A stretch of DNA of 64,000 bases, taken from contig OZ244059.1 in NCBI GenBank assembly GCA_965215385.1, forward strand, positions 248,001-312,000. Reading direction: 5' to 3'. Positions 18,956-28,388 of this stretch are shown here, one piece after another (the stretch's first letter is position 1; each line of letters starts with the position of its first letter). A program made the translations under genes and the position numbers. Source of the DNA: JAPORY01 sp965215385. GTDB taxonomy: Bacteria > Pseudomonadota > Alphaproteobacteria > Rhodobacterales > Rhodobacteraceae. The notes under the pieces were generated by a model. The model saw only the letters and a list, made by a program, of their open reading frames with translations. It did not search any database and was not told where the DNA came from.

Positions 18956-20140
18956 CTAGTTTGGTGCAGTTTCTTCAATCACCGGAAAACGGGTTGCCGG
19001 AGGGGTATTGCGACTACGCATCGTGCGAACTTCACCGTCAATGACTGTCATACCAACCCCCGGTAAGTTCCCCATCTCAATCGACTCAAGGATATGCTTA
19101 CCCGGCGCGTGCTGCGCTTGATCAATTAACACGAAATCGGCGGCGTAACCTGCTTCTAAAATCCCAACATCAAGTTCGCGCTGTCTTGCTGTGTTTCCCG
19201 TCGCAAAGCAAAAGGCCGTAGCCGCTGGTATTTTCCCCAAACTAGATAGCATCGCAATCATCCGCAGGATACCGAGCGGTTGAGCTCCGGACCCTGCGGG
19301 ACCATCTGTGCCTAGGATGATCTGATCGAGTTTGGCAAGTTCCTGAGCCGAATTTAGGGTCAAAAGAGCCGCGCGTTCATTACCGTTATGCACGATTTCT
19401 AGCCCTTGCGTGCATTTCTCGCACAAGCAAACAATTTGATCATCGGGCAGGGCAGTATGACCGCCATTGATATGACCGACCACGTCAGTCCCCGTTTCTA
19501 ATACCATATCAGCGTCAATCAAACCTGACCCGGGTATGGATGGACCCCCGGTGTGAATTGTCGATTGAATGCCATACTTTCGCGCCCATTCCACCATTTG
19601 ACTTGCAGTCTTGCCGTCTTTCACGGAACCCAAGCCGACCTCCCCAAGAAATCGGACCCCCGCATCAGCAAGTTCTTTGAAGTCGTGCTCCTCCATACCG
19701 TGTTCAATAACTGGGGCCCCGGCCAATACCTTCACCCCCGACGGACGAAAATTCTCGTACCACCGCTGTGCCGCAATGGCCATCGCTTTTAAGCCCACGA
19801 TATCTTTCGGACGACCGGGCATGTGAACCTCTCCGGCCGAAATCATTGTTGTGACGCCGCCATTCAAAGTAGAATCGATCCAGTTCAACTGTTGCTGCCG
19901 AGGGGTATAATCTCCAACGACAGGATGAACGTGACTATCAATAAGACCAGGACTTAGGGTGACGCCTTTAGCGTCAATCGCTGTGGTAGCCGCATTTGTA
20001 TTCAGGTCCTTTTCATAGCCAAATGATGCAATGCGTCCATCCTCGCAAACGACACAGTCACCATCAACGATAGGTGCCTCAATTTTGCCACTTAGAAGCA
20101 GTCCGATATTTTTGATGATTAGTTTTTTTGTGGATTGCAT
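18956..20140 (-). CDS. ena: Enamidase (6-oxo-tetrahydronicotinate hydrolase)
   Basis: A 394-residue amidohydrolase matching Eubacterium barkeri enamidase, which hydrolyses 1,4,5,6-tetrahydro-6-oxonicotinate to 2-formylglutarate and ammonia with a binuclear Fe/Zn site. Shared segments I recall include DYTPRQ, GGVTTMISAG, PGRPKD, GEVGLG, HTGG-SIPGS, GHINGG, GTDGPAGSG, PLGILR and SRNTPPA. Metal ligands are placed at H70/H72 (DSHVHP), E in GEVGLG, H in IHTGG and GHINGG, and D in LGTDGP. It is transcribed towards the importer and away from the hydroxylase genes. The match is much closer than to dihydroorotases or imidazolonepropionases. The exact ring substrate may differ from nicotinate. Confidence 0.87.
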   Translation of the reverse strand: MQSTKKLIIKNIGLLLSGKIEAPIVDGDCVVCEDGRIASFGYEKDLNTNAATTAIDAKGVTLSPGLIDSHVHPVVGDYTPRQQQLNWIDSTLNGGVTTMISAGEVHMPGRPKDIVGLKAMAIAAQRWYENFRPSGVKVLAGAPVIEHGMEEHDFKELADAGVRFLGEVGLGSVKDGKTASQMVEWARKYGIQSTIHTGGPSIPGSGLIDADMVLETGTDVVGHINGGHTALPDDQIVCLCEKCTQGLEIVHNGNERAALLTLNSAQELAKLDQIILGTDGPAGSGAQPLGILRMIAMLSSLGKIPAATAFCFATGNTARQRELDVGILEAGYAADFVLIDQAQHAPGKHILESIEMGNLPGVGMTVIDGEVRTMRSRNTPPATRFPVIEETAPN

Positions 20141-20693
20141 TTTTGGGGTCCTCCCAGCAGATCTGACGCTAGGGTGAGTATAGAACCTTCCTTCACGTCA
20201 CAATTAACATATTTTGCCAAAGTACGACATTCCAGTGAAAAGTCACCGGAAAACCGTTACGACATCTGGTTGAAGGAATGCTTTCGGTCGTGCGTGGTTA
20301 TGATCAAGACACGACATTCCGTAACGTCTCGGATCTCTAGGAAATCTACGGGACCAGCCGTCGGGCCAACGCACTCTTGATCAAGTTTCAGGCAACATTG
20401 CTAACATTCGACGGATGCAAAATAGCCGTGACGCTTCACCAAAAAGGTCCAAAAACTAAATTAGCCGGAGCATTCAAAGAACGTGTGCGTGCATGCAATT
20501 TAGTAACACTGCGTAACCTGAGTTGCATCACATAAGTCAACACAGAGCTGCCGTTGAGGGTCACATTCAGTATGGTAATCATTTCTCCCAAAGTAACCGC
20601 ATAACCAAGCCATTATCCTTACCTTGAGGCCTCGCATTATCAATAACGCCTGCATTCAAGAATGACTGCTCATAGGGCTTTTGAGTTAATGGG
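20141..20693. other. Intergenic stretch upstream of the enamidase
   Basis: About 550 bases that should carry the enamidase promoter. The nonamer CGACATTCC occurs twice (near 20224 and 20311), about 87 bases apart, but I see no clear operator or regulator gene. No pathway regulator is encoded anywhere in the island. Confidence 0.35.
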
Positions 20694-21717
20694 TTATTGT
20701 GCAAGATCAGTACTAGTACGGTTTTGGAGATCGGCAAGCCGCTGCAAAAGGGTTTCAAATCCAATGGTGACGGACCCAAGCAGACCAGCGTCAAACATTT
20801 GCTCATAGTCATCCGCCAAAGCGTCGAGAGCTCGCCCCGAAGGTACGAGAAACAAGTTACCGGACACTGCCGCCTGATAGGCAATGACATTGCCGGCTGC
20901 ATCTTTCTCGCGAAATGCTGTTTGTGTTTGGCAACATCCGCGGCAAGGACACGATCACTGATCGCCTTTGCTGCGATTTTAGTGTGATCAAGGCAATCGA
21001 GATCATACCAATGTTTGGCATAGCGCGAGCCGCCGCGAAAAACACCCCGCAGGCAATAGACGTGGGTGGCGGTCGCCTTTTCCCAGAAAGTACGCTCTAA
21101 CCGCATAACTCGCGGACGGGCAATCGGCGACCGCAATTCCTTAGTCCAGTCAGAAATATCACCAGTAATTGTATAACGGTCAGCTGGTTCGCCCGTTGAA
21201 CGAGCATCGAATTCCAAGAGCAATTCGGGAGGTGTGTACTCAATACCACTGCTAACCGCTCCGTACTTCAGAACGATTTTATCATCGTTCTCGACGACCT
21301 TTGCGTTCAGACCGGACTTCTTGATTCTCTCGGTCAGAATCGGAAATGGTTCTGCCACAATCCACTCCAAAAGACGAACCTTGACGGTTTGGGTCCACTT
21401 CCTCGCTTGTGAGCCATTTCGCCGGTATGGATTTTTGGATCGTCAATCAGGTCGGGGATGATGGCCCCGATATCATTGGTAATATCTACATGTTCCGAGA
21501 ATCGATCAATTGCCCGATATGCTTTTGACAGCGATGTCCCACCCTTGAATACGAGTTTGTCCCCAATAGGACTATCGAAGAGTGCCTCTAACGCCGAGAC
21601 CACCCAGACGTCTTTTTCCAGCGAGCCGGCTGGTGTTTGCAAGACAGCGTCTGCGGCTTTTAGTAAATCTTTCTTGGCTTCTCTCGAGAGTTCGAAGAAG
21701 GTTTGCACTGAATTCAT
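20694..21717 (-). pseudogene. Decayed AbiEii toxin (nucleotidyltransferase)
   Basis: Remnant of a type IV toxin-antitoxin toxin. The first frame carries the diagnostic LVFKGGTSLSKAYRAIDRFSEHVDIT. It is lost near 21400 and continues in a second frame (EWIVAEPFPIL to ARKMQPAMSL), then shifts again near 20890 into a third frame (AAVSGNLFLVPSGRALDALADDY), ending at TAA 20694. Two frameshifts therefore break an otherwise full-length gene. Its ATG overlaps the stop of the antitoxin relic by four bases, as in living abiE pairs. It splits the catabolic island. Confidence 0.8.
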
Positions 21718-22336
21718 TTGTCAGTAGCAGAGATAGCCAGTGTGCTCAGCTCTTTTTTTGCCAACCATGTCGGTGTTTTGGCGCGCAAACTAAACAACGC
21801 GCGCAACTCATCGTCGGGAAGTAATAACTTAATTTTGCCCAGAGCTTCACCCACTTCGCGCGGTCCACGGAACACAAGTGCCCGAAATGCTTCTCCTGCA
21901 AAGCTGTTTGGAGCAGCAAGCTGCTAGCTTCGAACATGCTTGAGTTCGATGACCTGTTTGCTCGATGTCAATTGACGACTAGGTCCAGAGGTCCAGAAAA
22001 TGTAGCGTGATGGGACTTGCGTCATCAATCCCAATCTATTGGCGGAATGAGCCCCATTGACTGCGACGCGTTCTCCCGACAGCTTAGCGACATTCTCTAC
22101 CACCGTGCCTAATAACGGTGCACGCAAGCCGAACTGCGTCCAAATCGGCAAGGTGAATAGACCGCGCTGAACACGCAGAACTTCTCCGCGCGTGACCAAC
22201 CGCGACAATGCCTAATCAATGGCTGCCCGTTTACCAAGAAAAAAAATGCCTTCGCGGACAAGATTGCCCCTTCTGGCAAAGCTTCCGCATAGGACTTGAT
22301 CGCTTGTGAAATGGTCGTCATGGCTTGTTCCATTTT
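21714..22336 (-). pseudogene. Decayed AbiEi-type antitoxin
   Basis: Remnant of the antitoxin partner, with a winged-helix N-terminus and a DUF6088-like body. It starts as MTTISQAIKSYAEALPEGAI and shifts frame near 22220 into RLVTRGEVLRVQRGLFTLPI. It reads through ERVAVNGAHSANRLGL to a TAG at 21924-21926, and then continues in the same frame (QLAAPNSFAGEAFRAL) to the ATGA overlap with the toxin relic. One frameshift and one nonsense codon are enough to inactivate it, in keeping with loss of both partners. Confidence 0.75.
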
Positions 22337-22513
22337 GTCAAATATGGAGCTCGTTTTCTGACAATGCAAAACAGAATCGTCGATTTAGTTTGGGGGTGCA
22401 GGCGAGGCCGTATGGTTCTTGCGGGTTCAATCAGGTCGACAAATTGTTGATTTCTAATTGTATAGCGTTTAGGCCATACCTTGTGTAATTGTCGTTTCTG
22501 GAGACATCTGGCC

Positions 22514-23356
22514 GTGGCATACTACGTCCCGACGACCTGTGAGGAAGCCTATAAAGTCCTATCCGAAATGGACTGCAAAATCATCGCTGGTTGCACCGAC
22601 TTTTTCCCAAGCTTGAAGTCGGGGGAGCGTCCCGAAAACTTACTTGACATCAGCCGTATTGAGACGCTGCGAGGCGTTTCCCAACAGAGGAATGGTTGGC
22701 GGATCGGAGCTGCAGCCACTTGGAGCGATCTTATAGCGACACCATTGCCGCCAGCGTTTGACGGTCTCAAACTAGCGGCACGAGAAATCGGCTCGGTACA
22801 AATTCAGAATGCCGCTACCGTTGTCGGCAATATCTGTAATGCATCACCAGCTGCTGACGGGATTCCGCCATTGCTCACTCTCGACGCGATCCTCGAAATT
22901 GGCAGAATAGACGGTCAGCGGCGTACGCCACTCGAAGAATTTGTTACCGATTCGCGAAAAATTGACCTTGCTCCTGATGAACTTGTGACCGCCATAATTA
23001 TTCCAAACCTTGACCTTGAGATGCAATCGAATTTTTTCAAGCTTGGCAGTCGTACCTATCTCGTCATTTCCATTGTCATGGTCGCCATCGCCATTGTGAT
23101 GCGTGAGAAGATAATCACTGACCTTCGGGTCGCTGTCGGCAGTTGCTCTCCGACATCGGTTCGGCTGCCGGCCGTCGAGAAATTTCTAACCGGTCAATCG
23201 CTCGATGCCGTCAAGGCGATGCAGTTCCCGCTGAATCTCTTTAAGCGTCTGTCGCCGATCTCAGATATCCGTGCTTCTAAAGAGTATCGATTGACTGTTG
23301 TCCCAGAACTTTGTCGCCGTTTAATTCTCCACTCGGCGGTGCCGGCAACAGCATGA
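22514..23356 (+). CDS. Molybdenum hydroxylase FAD subunit (NdhF/CoxM type)
   Basis: A 280-residue FAD-binding subunit of a xanthine-dehydrogenase-family hydroxylase. It passes electrons from the iron-sulfur clusters to an acceptor. The two FAD loops are visible as IIAGCTDFFPSL (a cysteine where GG is usual) and ATVVGNICNASPAAD, followed by a CO_deh_flav_C-like C-terminus (LRVAVGSCSP). GTG 22514 gives the family N-terminus AYYVPTT; an upstream frame to 22481 adds nothing conserved. The stop overlaps the next ATG (ATGA). In E. barkeri nicotinate dehydrogenase the equivalent subunit is NdhF. Confidence 0.88.
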   Translation: MAYYVPTTCEEAYKVLSEMDCKIIAGCTDFFPSLKSGERPENLLDISRIETLRGVSQQRNGWRIGAAATWSDLIATPLPPAFDGLKLAAREIGSVQIQNAATVVGNICNASPAADGIPPLLTLDAILEIGRIDGQRRTPLEEFVTDSRKIDLAPDELVTAIIIPNLDLEMQSNFFKLGSRTYLVISIVMVAIAIVMREKIITDLRVAVGSCSPTSVRLPAVEKFLTGQSLDAVKAMQFPLNLFKRLSPISDIRASKEYRLTVVPELCRRLILHSAVPATA

Positions 23357-26079
23357 CGGACGCGGCGTCTAACGTTCTGACGTTCAAACTGAACGGTAAA
23401 GCGGTTACCGCGAATCCCGCGCCGTCGGCTCGGCTATCCGATTTACTGCGCGACCAATTTCGCGTGCTCGACGTAAAGATTGGCTGCAATGCTGGCGATT
23501 GCGGTGCCTGCACAGTCCTATCGGATGGAATGCCGATTTGTGCTTGTTTGGCGACGGCCTATCAGGCGCAAGACCGATGCATTGAGACTGTCGCATATTT
23601 GACAACCGGTGATGCTGTTGCCAAGTGGATCGCCCAGAGTTTTCACGATTGCGGTGCGGCGCAGTGCGGTATTTGTACGCCTGCCATGATTGTCGCGGCG
23701 ACAGCGCTTTTTCGCGAGAACTCGCGCCCGAACGAGGCGGAAATTGAGGCCGCTCTTGGCGGCGTTCTATGCCGTTGCACCGGCTATCGTAAAATAATTA
23801 ATGCATTGACCCAGCATCCGTTAGACGGTGGTTGCGGTGGCAACATAGGCACCTCTTACCCGCGGGTTGATGGCTTTGATAAAGTCACCGGAGCAGAATT
23901 GTTCGGCGATGATATTGCCGCCCCAGATCTGCTTGAGGTTCGAGTTATCCGCAGTCCCTTTCATCATGCTGACTTTCGCTTTGGTGATTTTGAACAGTTG
24001 CGCAAGCGAGCAGGGATTATTGATATCTTGACGGCAAACGACGTGCCGCGCAATTCGTTTGGGGTAATTCCTGGGTATTTCGACCAACCCGTCTTTGCTA
24101 ACCAATCAACTCGATTTCTCGGTGAGGCTGTTGCAGCGGTCATCGGAACGCGAGATGCCGTTCGCGATTTGCGGGTGGACGACTTTCCCGTCAGTTGGAC
24201 CGAGCGCCAACCAATCTTGGAAGTCTCTGAGATGATGGATGCGGTGGGAGAAGCGATACATCCGCAAATCCAAAACAATGAGCTCTGCTCAGGTTTCGTC
24301 CGGTGCGGGGATGCTCAAGCCGCATTGGCGAAATCCGCAGCGGTCGTCGAAGGTGAATTTACGACTGCCTTTGTCGAACATGCCTACATCGAACCCGAAG
24401 CCGGAATGGCAAAGCTTGAAAACGGGCGACTTGAAATTTACGCCTGTACCCAATCAGCAGCTATGGATCGTGAGGCCCTTGCGCATATCCTGAACTGGGA
24501 TATTGACCGCATCCGGATTGTCCCGACCGGAATCGGCGGCGGCTTTGGCTCTAAACTTGATTTGACGGTGCAACCGTTTCTTGCGCTCGCGACCATTAAG
24601 ACTGGCCAACCGACACGAATGGCGTACACGCGTACGGAGTCGATGCAATCGTCCACAAAGCGTCACTCGGCTCATATCAAAATGCAGATTGGCGCAACTG
24701 TGGACGGCAAACTCACCGGTGTCGATTTTGAAGGCAACTTCAATACTGGGGCATACGCCTCTTGGGGACCAACGGTGGCCAATCGCGTGCCAATCCATGC
24801 CTCTGGTCCCTATTATGTTCGGGACTATCGTGCGTTCGCTCGTGGCATTTATTCGCACTGTACGCCCGCCGGGGCTTTTCGCGGCTTTGGCGTCCCGCAA
24901 TGTGGTATTGCCCAAGAGTCGCTGTTGGATGAACTTGCCGAACAGTTGGGGATCGACCCGCTCGAATTTCGCATCAATAATGCCTTTGAAGATGGATTGC
25001 CGACCGTCTGCGGTCAGGTATTTCATAGCGGTGTTGGTATCAAAGCCTGCTTGCAGGTGCTACGATCAACTTGGCAGGAGGAACAGGAGAAAGCGCGCGA
25101 TTTTAACGCTTCCCATCATGATCTAAAGCGGGGAGTTGGCATCGCCGCTGGTTGGTACGGATGCGGGAACACGTCATTACCGAACCCGTCGACCATCAAG
25201 GCCGGGGTGCGGCGCAACGGTGAACTGGTTTTGCATCAGGGCGCAATCGACATTGGTCAAGGGTCAAACACAGTAATTACCCAGATATTCGCAGAAGTGC
25301 TCAAAACAAGTATTTCGTCGGTTCATCGAATTGGGGCCGACACTGATGTTACTCCTGATGCCGGAAAAACCTCCGCTTCAAGGCAAACGTTTGTGTCTGG
25401 CAATGCCGCTAAGCTGTGCGGGGAGGTGCTAAGGCGTAAAATCTTGCGGCACGTTAACGCGTCAAATTTCGCAACACTGAAATTTGAACCGAATGAAGTT
25501 ATCGTCCTCGACTCTGAGGAAACGCATTCCATCAGACTTTCGCAACTGGCCACAGATGAGAACGGTTATGTCTTTAGTGCTGAAGAGACCTATAATCCTC
25601 CAACCAAACCGTTGGATGAAAACGGGCAAGGAGAACCGTACGCTCAATACGGCTATGCGGCACAGATGGCGGTGGTTGAGGTTGATCTCATGCTGGCAAC
25701 GGTTAAGCCGATTTGCATCTATGCCGCACATGATGTTGGATGCGCGATCAATCCGTCCCTAGTTGAGGGCCAAGTGGAAGGCGGGGTAGCGCAAGGAATC
25801 GGGATGGCACTCATGGAAGAGTTTATTCCTGGTCGAACCGATAACTTGCATGACTATTTGATTCCAACCATCGGCGATGTCCCACCTATCCAAACGATGA
25901 TTGTCGAGGTCGAGGATCCACACGGACCCTTAGGAGCCAAAGGGCTAGGCGAGCATGCCCTGATTCCGACTGCACCGGCAATTCTTAACGCCATTCGAAA
26001 TGCAACAGGTGTGAAAATGCGCGAAGTTCCCGTAACACCGGCGCGTCTTAGTGCCGCCTTAAGAACTTTGCAATCGTGA
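23353..26079 (+). CDS. Fused [2Fe-2S]/molybdopterin hydroxylase subunit
   Basis: A 908-residue catalytic subunit. The first 160 residues are a two-cluster [2Fe-2S] domain: C45, C50, C53, C65 for the plant-type cluster, and C105, C108, C140, C142 for the alpha-helical one. The rest is an Ald_Xan_dh_C molybdopterin domain with GGGFGSK, GAFRGFGVPQ, GQGSNTV and the catalytic glutamate in KGLGEH. Small and large subunits are normally separate in nicotinate dehydrogenases; this fusion resembles the aldehyde oxidoreductase (Mop) layout but with a distinct FAD subunit alongside. The predicted job is water-derived hydroxylation of an N-heteroaromatic ring next to nitrogen. An XdhC-like chaperone is not seen. 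Confidence 0.88.
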   Translation: MTDAASNVLTFKLNGKAVTANPAPSARLSDLLRDQFRVLDVKIGCNAGDCGACTVLSDGMPICACLATAYQAQDRCIETVAYLTTGDAVAKWIAQSFHDCGAAQCGICTPAMIVAATALFRENSRPNEAEIEAALGGVLCRCTGYRKIINALTQHPLDGGCGGNIGTSYPRVDGFDKVTGAELFGDDIAAPDLLEVRVIRSPFHHADFRFGDFEQLRKRAGIIDILTANDVPRNSFGVIPGYFDQPVFANQSTRFLGEAVAAVIGTRDAVRDLRVDDFPVSWTERQPILEVSEMMDAVGEAIHPQIQNNELCSGFVRCGDAQAALAKSAAVVEGEFTTAFVEHAYIEPEAGMAKLENGRLEIYACTQSAAMDREALAHILNWDIDRIRIVPTGIGGGFGSKLDLTVQPFLALATIKTGQPTRMAYTRTESMQSSTKRHSAHIKMQIGATVDGKLTGVDFEGNFNTGAYASWGPTVANRVPIHASGPYYVRDYRAFARGIYSHCTPAGAFRGFGVPQCGIAQESLLDELAEQLGIDPLEFRINNAFEDGLPTVCGQVFHSGVGIKACLQVLRSTWQEEQEKARDFNASHHDLKRGVGIAAGWYGCGNTSLPNPSTIKAGVRRNGELVLHQGAIDIGQGSNTVITQIFAEVLKTSISSVHRIGADTDVTPDAGKTSASRQTFVSGNAAKLCGEVLRRKILRHVNASNFATLKFEPNEVIVLDSEETHSIRLSQLATDENGYVFSAEETYNPPTKPLDENGQGEPYAQYGYAAQMAVVEVDLMLATVKPICIYAAHDVGCAINPSLVEGQVEGGVAQGIGMALMEEFIPGRTDNLHDYLIPTIGDVPPIQTMIVEVEDPHGPLGAKGLGEHALIPTAPAILNAIRNATGVKMREVPVTPARLSAALRTLQS

Positions 26080-27518
26080 CTAAGTCCACTCGGAGAATAT
26101 CGGAAAAAATCCGTTGCGACGCGTGTCCCGTGTTGTGCTATATCGCTGAAGGACGGACAGGTGCGTGTGATCGTTACGCCAACAAACAGGGTAAGTTGGT
26201 AAGATGTGACCCATTGACCATTATTGACAAAGCGGTTGAATCAGGAAGCAAGACTGTCCCTTTCATGCATGGAACTGGCGGTACCGACTGGGATGGCGAC
26301 ATTGTTCAAGCCAATCGTCCTTTTGTAACCGCAGTGGGTGCCGGAACCACCTATCCAGACTATAAACCGGCACCATTCATAGTGAGTCAAGAGATTGACG
26401 GCGTCGATATGGTTACCGTGGTGACCGAGGGTATCTTTAGTTACTGCGGCGTTAAGGTCAAAATTGATACCGACCGGTTTATCGGATCGGAACGAGCCAT
26501 TGTGCGGGCCGAGGGCGAGCCAATTGGGCACGTCATGACCAGCGAGTATGGGTCCAAAATGTTATCGTTGGGCGGCGTTGAACATCTAACGGGTGGAACG
26601 AAGAAAGAAGGCCGTGTGACCTGCGCAGCACTTTTGAAGCTCTGCAATTCGGAGATGGTTAAGGTGACAATTGATGACGGCGCAATGGTCGCCATTCAAT
26701 CCGGCAAACCACCGCGGATCAACGGTGAAACCGAACGTCTGATGCGCGTTGGGTGTGGCTCTGCCGCCATTGGCATGTTTGCCGCCCAGTGGGCTGAACT
26801 CGTCGATGAAGTCGTCGTCGTGGACGATCATATAACGGGGGTTTTATCTGAACATCAGGCCGGACGAATGCTCGGAATTGCGCCGACCGGAATTAAAGTC
26901 GCTGGCCGGCGCTCGACGCCAGGCCGCTACTTTCAGGTGGCTCAGCCCGGCACCGGATGGGGCGGGACTGATATTGATGATCCACTGACGATCTTAAAGC
27001 CATCAGACCCAAAAGTGGCTTGGCCCGGACTACGGTTACTGATGGTTTCAACCACCGGCGAGCAATTTGCCTACTTCGAGTTAAATGACGCCCTCGTTCC
27101 TATGCCGGTCGCCTTGCCATCAGCATTGCGCACTTCCGTCGAACGGGTAAGGGAAAATTGTGAACCCTCTGTCTGCTCGGTTTTGTTTATGGGAGGTGCC
27201 GGAGGTTCGTTACGGGCCGGGGTTACGGAGAATCCGGTGCGACTGACTCGTTCGGTCAAGCAATCCCTGACGAGAGTTACCTGCGCTGGCGTCGATGCCT
27301 ATGTTTGGCCGGGCGGTGGAATTACCGTTATGGCTGATGTCCACGGCATGCCTTCTAACTCTTTTGGTTATGTGCCAACGCCAGCATTAGTGGCTCCGAT
27401 TGAATTTACGATGCAACTCAGCGATTACTTGGCACTTGGGGGTCATCAGGAGGCGGTGCGCCGCATTGAGGACGTTCTTACCCCAAAGGTGCGGCGAGTT
27501 GGCCAGTCACGAGATTGA
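26076..27518 (+). CDS. hnr: 6-hydroxynicotinate reductase-like iron-sulfur flavoprotein
   Basis: A 480-residue homologue of Hnr, which reduces 6-hydroxynicotinate to 1,4,5,6-tetrahydro-6-oxonicotinate in E. barkeri. The N-terminus has a cysteine set C14-x2-C17-x3-C21 and C31 (CDACPVLC...GACDRY) suited to an Fe-S cluster. Glycine-rich segments such as GVEHLTGGTKKEGRVTC, GTGWGGTDI and FMGGAGGSLRAG recur through the body. It starts with GTG overlapping the hydroxylase stop and sits 3 bases before the UPF0280 gene. I recognise the family by sequence and by context: molybdenum hydroxylase upstream and an enamidase in the island. I found no standard ApbE flavinylation motif (D-x-x-T/S-G-A-T). Confidence 0.82.
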   Translation: MTKSTRRISEKIRCDACPVLCYIAEGRTGACDRYANKQGKLVRCDPLTIIDKAVESGSKTVPFMHGTGGTDWDGDIVQANRPFVTAVGAGTTYPDYKPAPFIVSQEIDGVDMVTVVTEGIFSYCGVKVKIDTDRFIGSERAIVRAEGEPIGHVMTSEYGSKMLSLGGVEHLTGGTKKEGRVTCAALLKLCNSEMVKVTIDDGAMVAIQSGKPPRINGETERLMRVGCGSAAIGMFAAQWAELVDEVVVVDDHITGVLSEHQAGRMLGIAPTGIKVAGRRSTPGRYFQVAQPGTGWGGTDIDDPLTILKPSDPKVAWPGLRLLMVSTTGEQFAYFELNDALVPMPVALPSALRTSVERVRENCEPSVCSVLFMGGAGGSLRAGVTENPVRLTRSVKQSLTRVTCAGVDAYVWPGGGITVMADVHGMPSNSFGYVPTPALVAPIEFTMQLSDYLALGGHQEAVRRIEDVLTPKVRRVGQSRD

Positions 27519-27521
27519 GGG

Positions 27522-28388
27522 ATGGGACCTTCAGCATCAATATTGAAAAATGGTCGTCTGCACCTACACCATGGTCCGATTGATCTGATTGTAGCAGCCG
27601 AAGGACACGGGCGAGACGTTGCACTGGCAGCAGCACAAGCAAGGTTTTGTTCGATCCTAGAAGGATTGGTCGTCGAACTTGCGCAGCATTGCCGCCAGCT
27701 TGTCGACGTGAACTTTATTCCTTCAGATCCTACGGCGCAACGCATGTATGATGCCGCTCGCCCCTTTGCGGCCGAGCATTGGTTAACCCCGATGATTGCT
27801 GTCGCTGGTTCAGTCGCTGATGAAGTATTGGGTGCAATGCGCGGTGCGACATCGCAGTGTGAACGGATCTATGTCAACAATGGTGGGGATATCGCCATTG
27901 ATCTCGCAGTAGGCCAAAAATTCTCAATCGCTATCGTCTCTCCCACAGGTCGGGACCTCGGCCGAGTCAATATTGATTATGACGGTGGTGTCGGCGGCAT
28001 TGCCACGAGTGGAACTGCCGGTCGGAGTTTTTCGCTCGGCATTGCGGACTCCGTAACGGTAATGGCACAGTCAGCCGCGCATGCCGATGTTGCCGCAACA
28101 CTGATTGCAAATTCGATTGATTTACCTGAAAACACCGGCATTGAGCGCATTCCTGCTAACCAAGTCACGCCAGATTCCGATTTGGGGGAGCAATTAATCG
28201 TCATTAATGTTCCGAAACTAAGTGCTGTTGACGTTGCGGCGGCTCTAAAGTGCGGCAGCAAGCTTGCCAAACGGTTTGTCGCGCAGCAACGGATTGTCGC
28301 CGCAGCACTATTCTTACAAGAACAATGTGAAATCGTGAATGGGTCTTATTTTGCCCATCAGGGGGAGTTAGGGGTCGCAAATGGCTAA
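27522..28388 (+). CDS. UPF0280 family protein (ApbE superfamily)
   Basis: A 288-residue member of UPF0280, a branch of the ApbE-like fold. Recognisable parts are GPIDLIVAAEGHG near the start, ERIYVNNGGDIAID in the middle, GVGGIATSGTAGRSFSLGIADSVTV, and ADVAATLIANSID. The NNGGD and ATSGT/GIADSVTV blocks correspond to the flavin- and metal-binding positions of ApbE flavin transferases. It lies between the reductase and the first DUF1185 gene, overlapping the latter by 8 bases. Since the E. barkeri reductase holds a covalent flavin, a maturation role for that enzyme is an attractive inference but not demonstrated for this family. Confidence 0.85.
   Translation: MGPSASILKNGRLHLHHGPIDLIVAAEGHGRDVALAAAQARFCSILEGLVVELAQHCRQLVDVNFIPSDPTAQRMYDAARPFAAEHWLTPMIAVAGSVADEVLGAMRGATSQCERIYVNNGGDIAIDLAVGQKFSIAIVSPTGRDLGRVNIDYDGGVGGIATSGTAGRSFSLGIADSVTVMAQSAAHADVAATLIANSIDLPENTGIERIPANQVTPDSDLGEQLIVINVPKLSAVDVAAALKCGSKLAKRFVAQQRIVAAALFLQEQCEIVNGSYFAHQGELGVANG

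Noticed and set aside
22334..22364. Inverted repeat TTGTCA...TGACAA upstream of the hydroxylase operon
   Set aside because: Six-base arms about 20 bases apart inside the antitoxin relic; too weak to call an operator.
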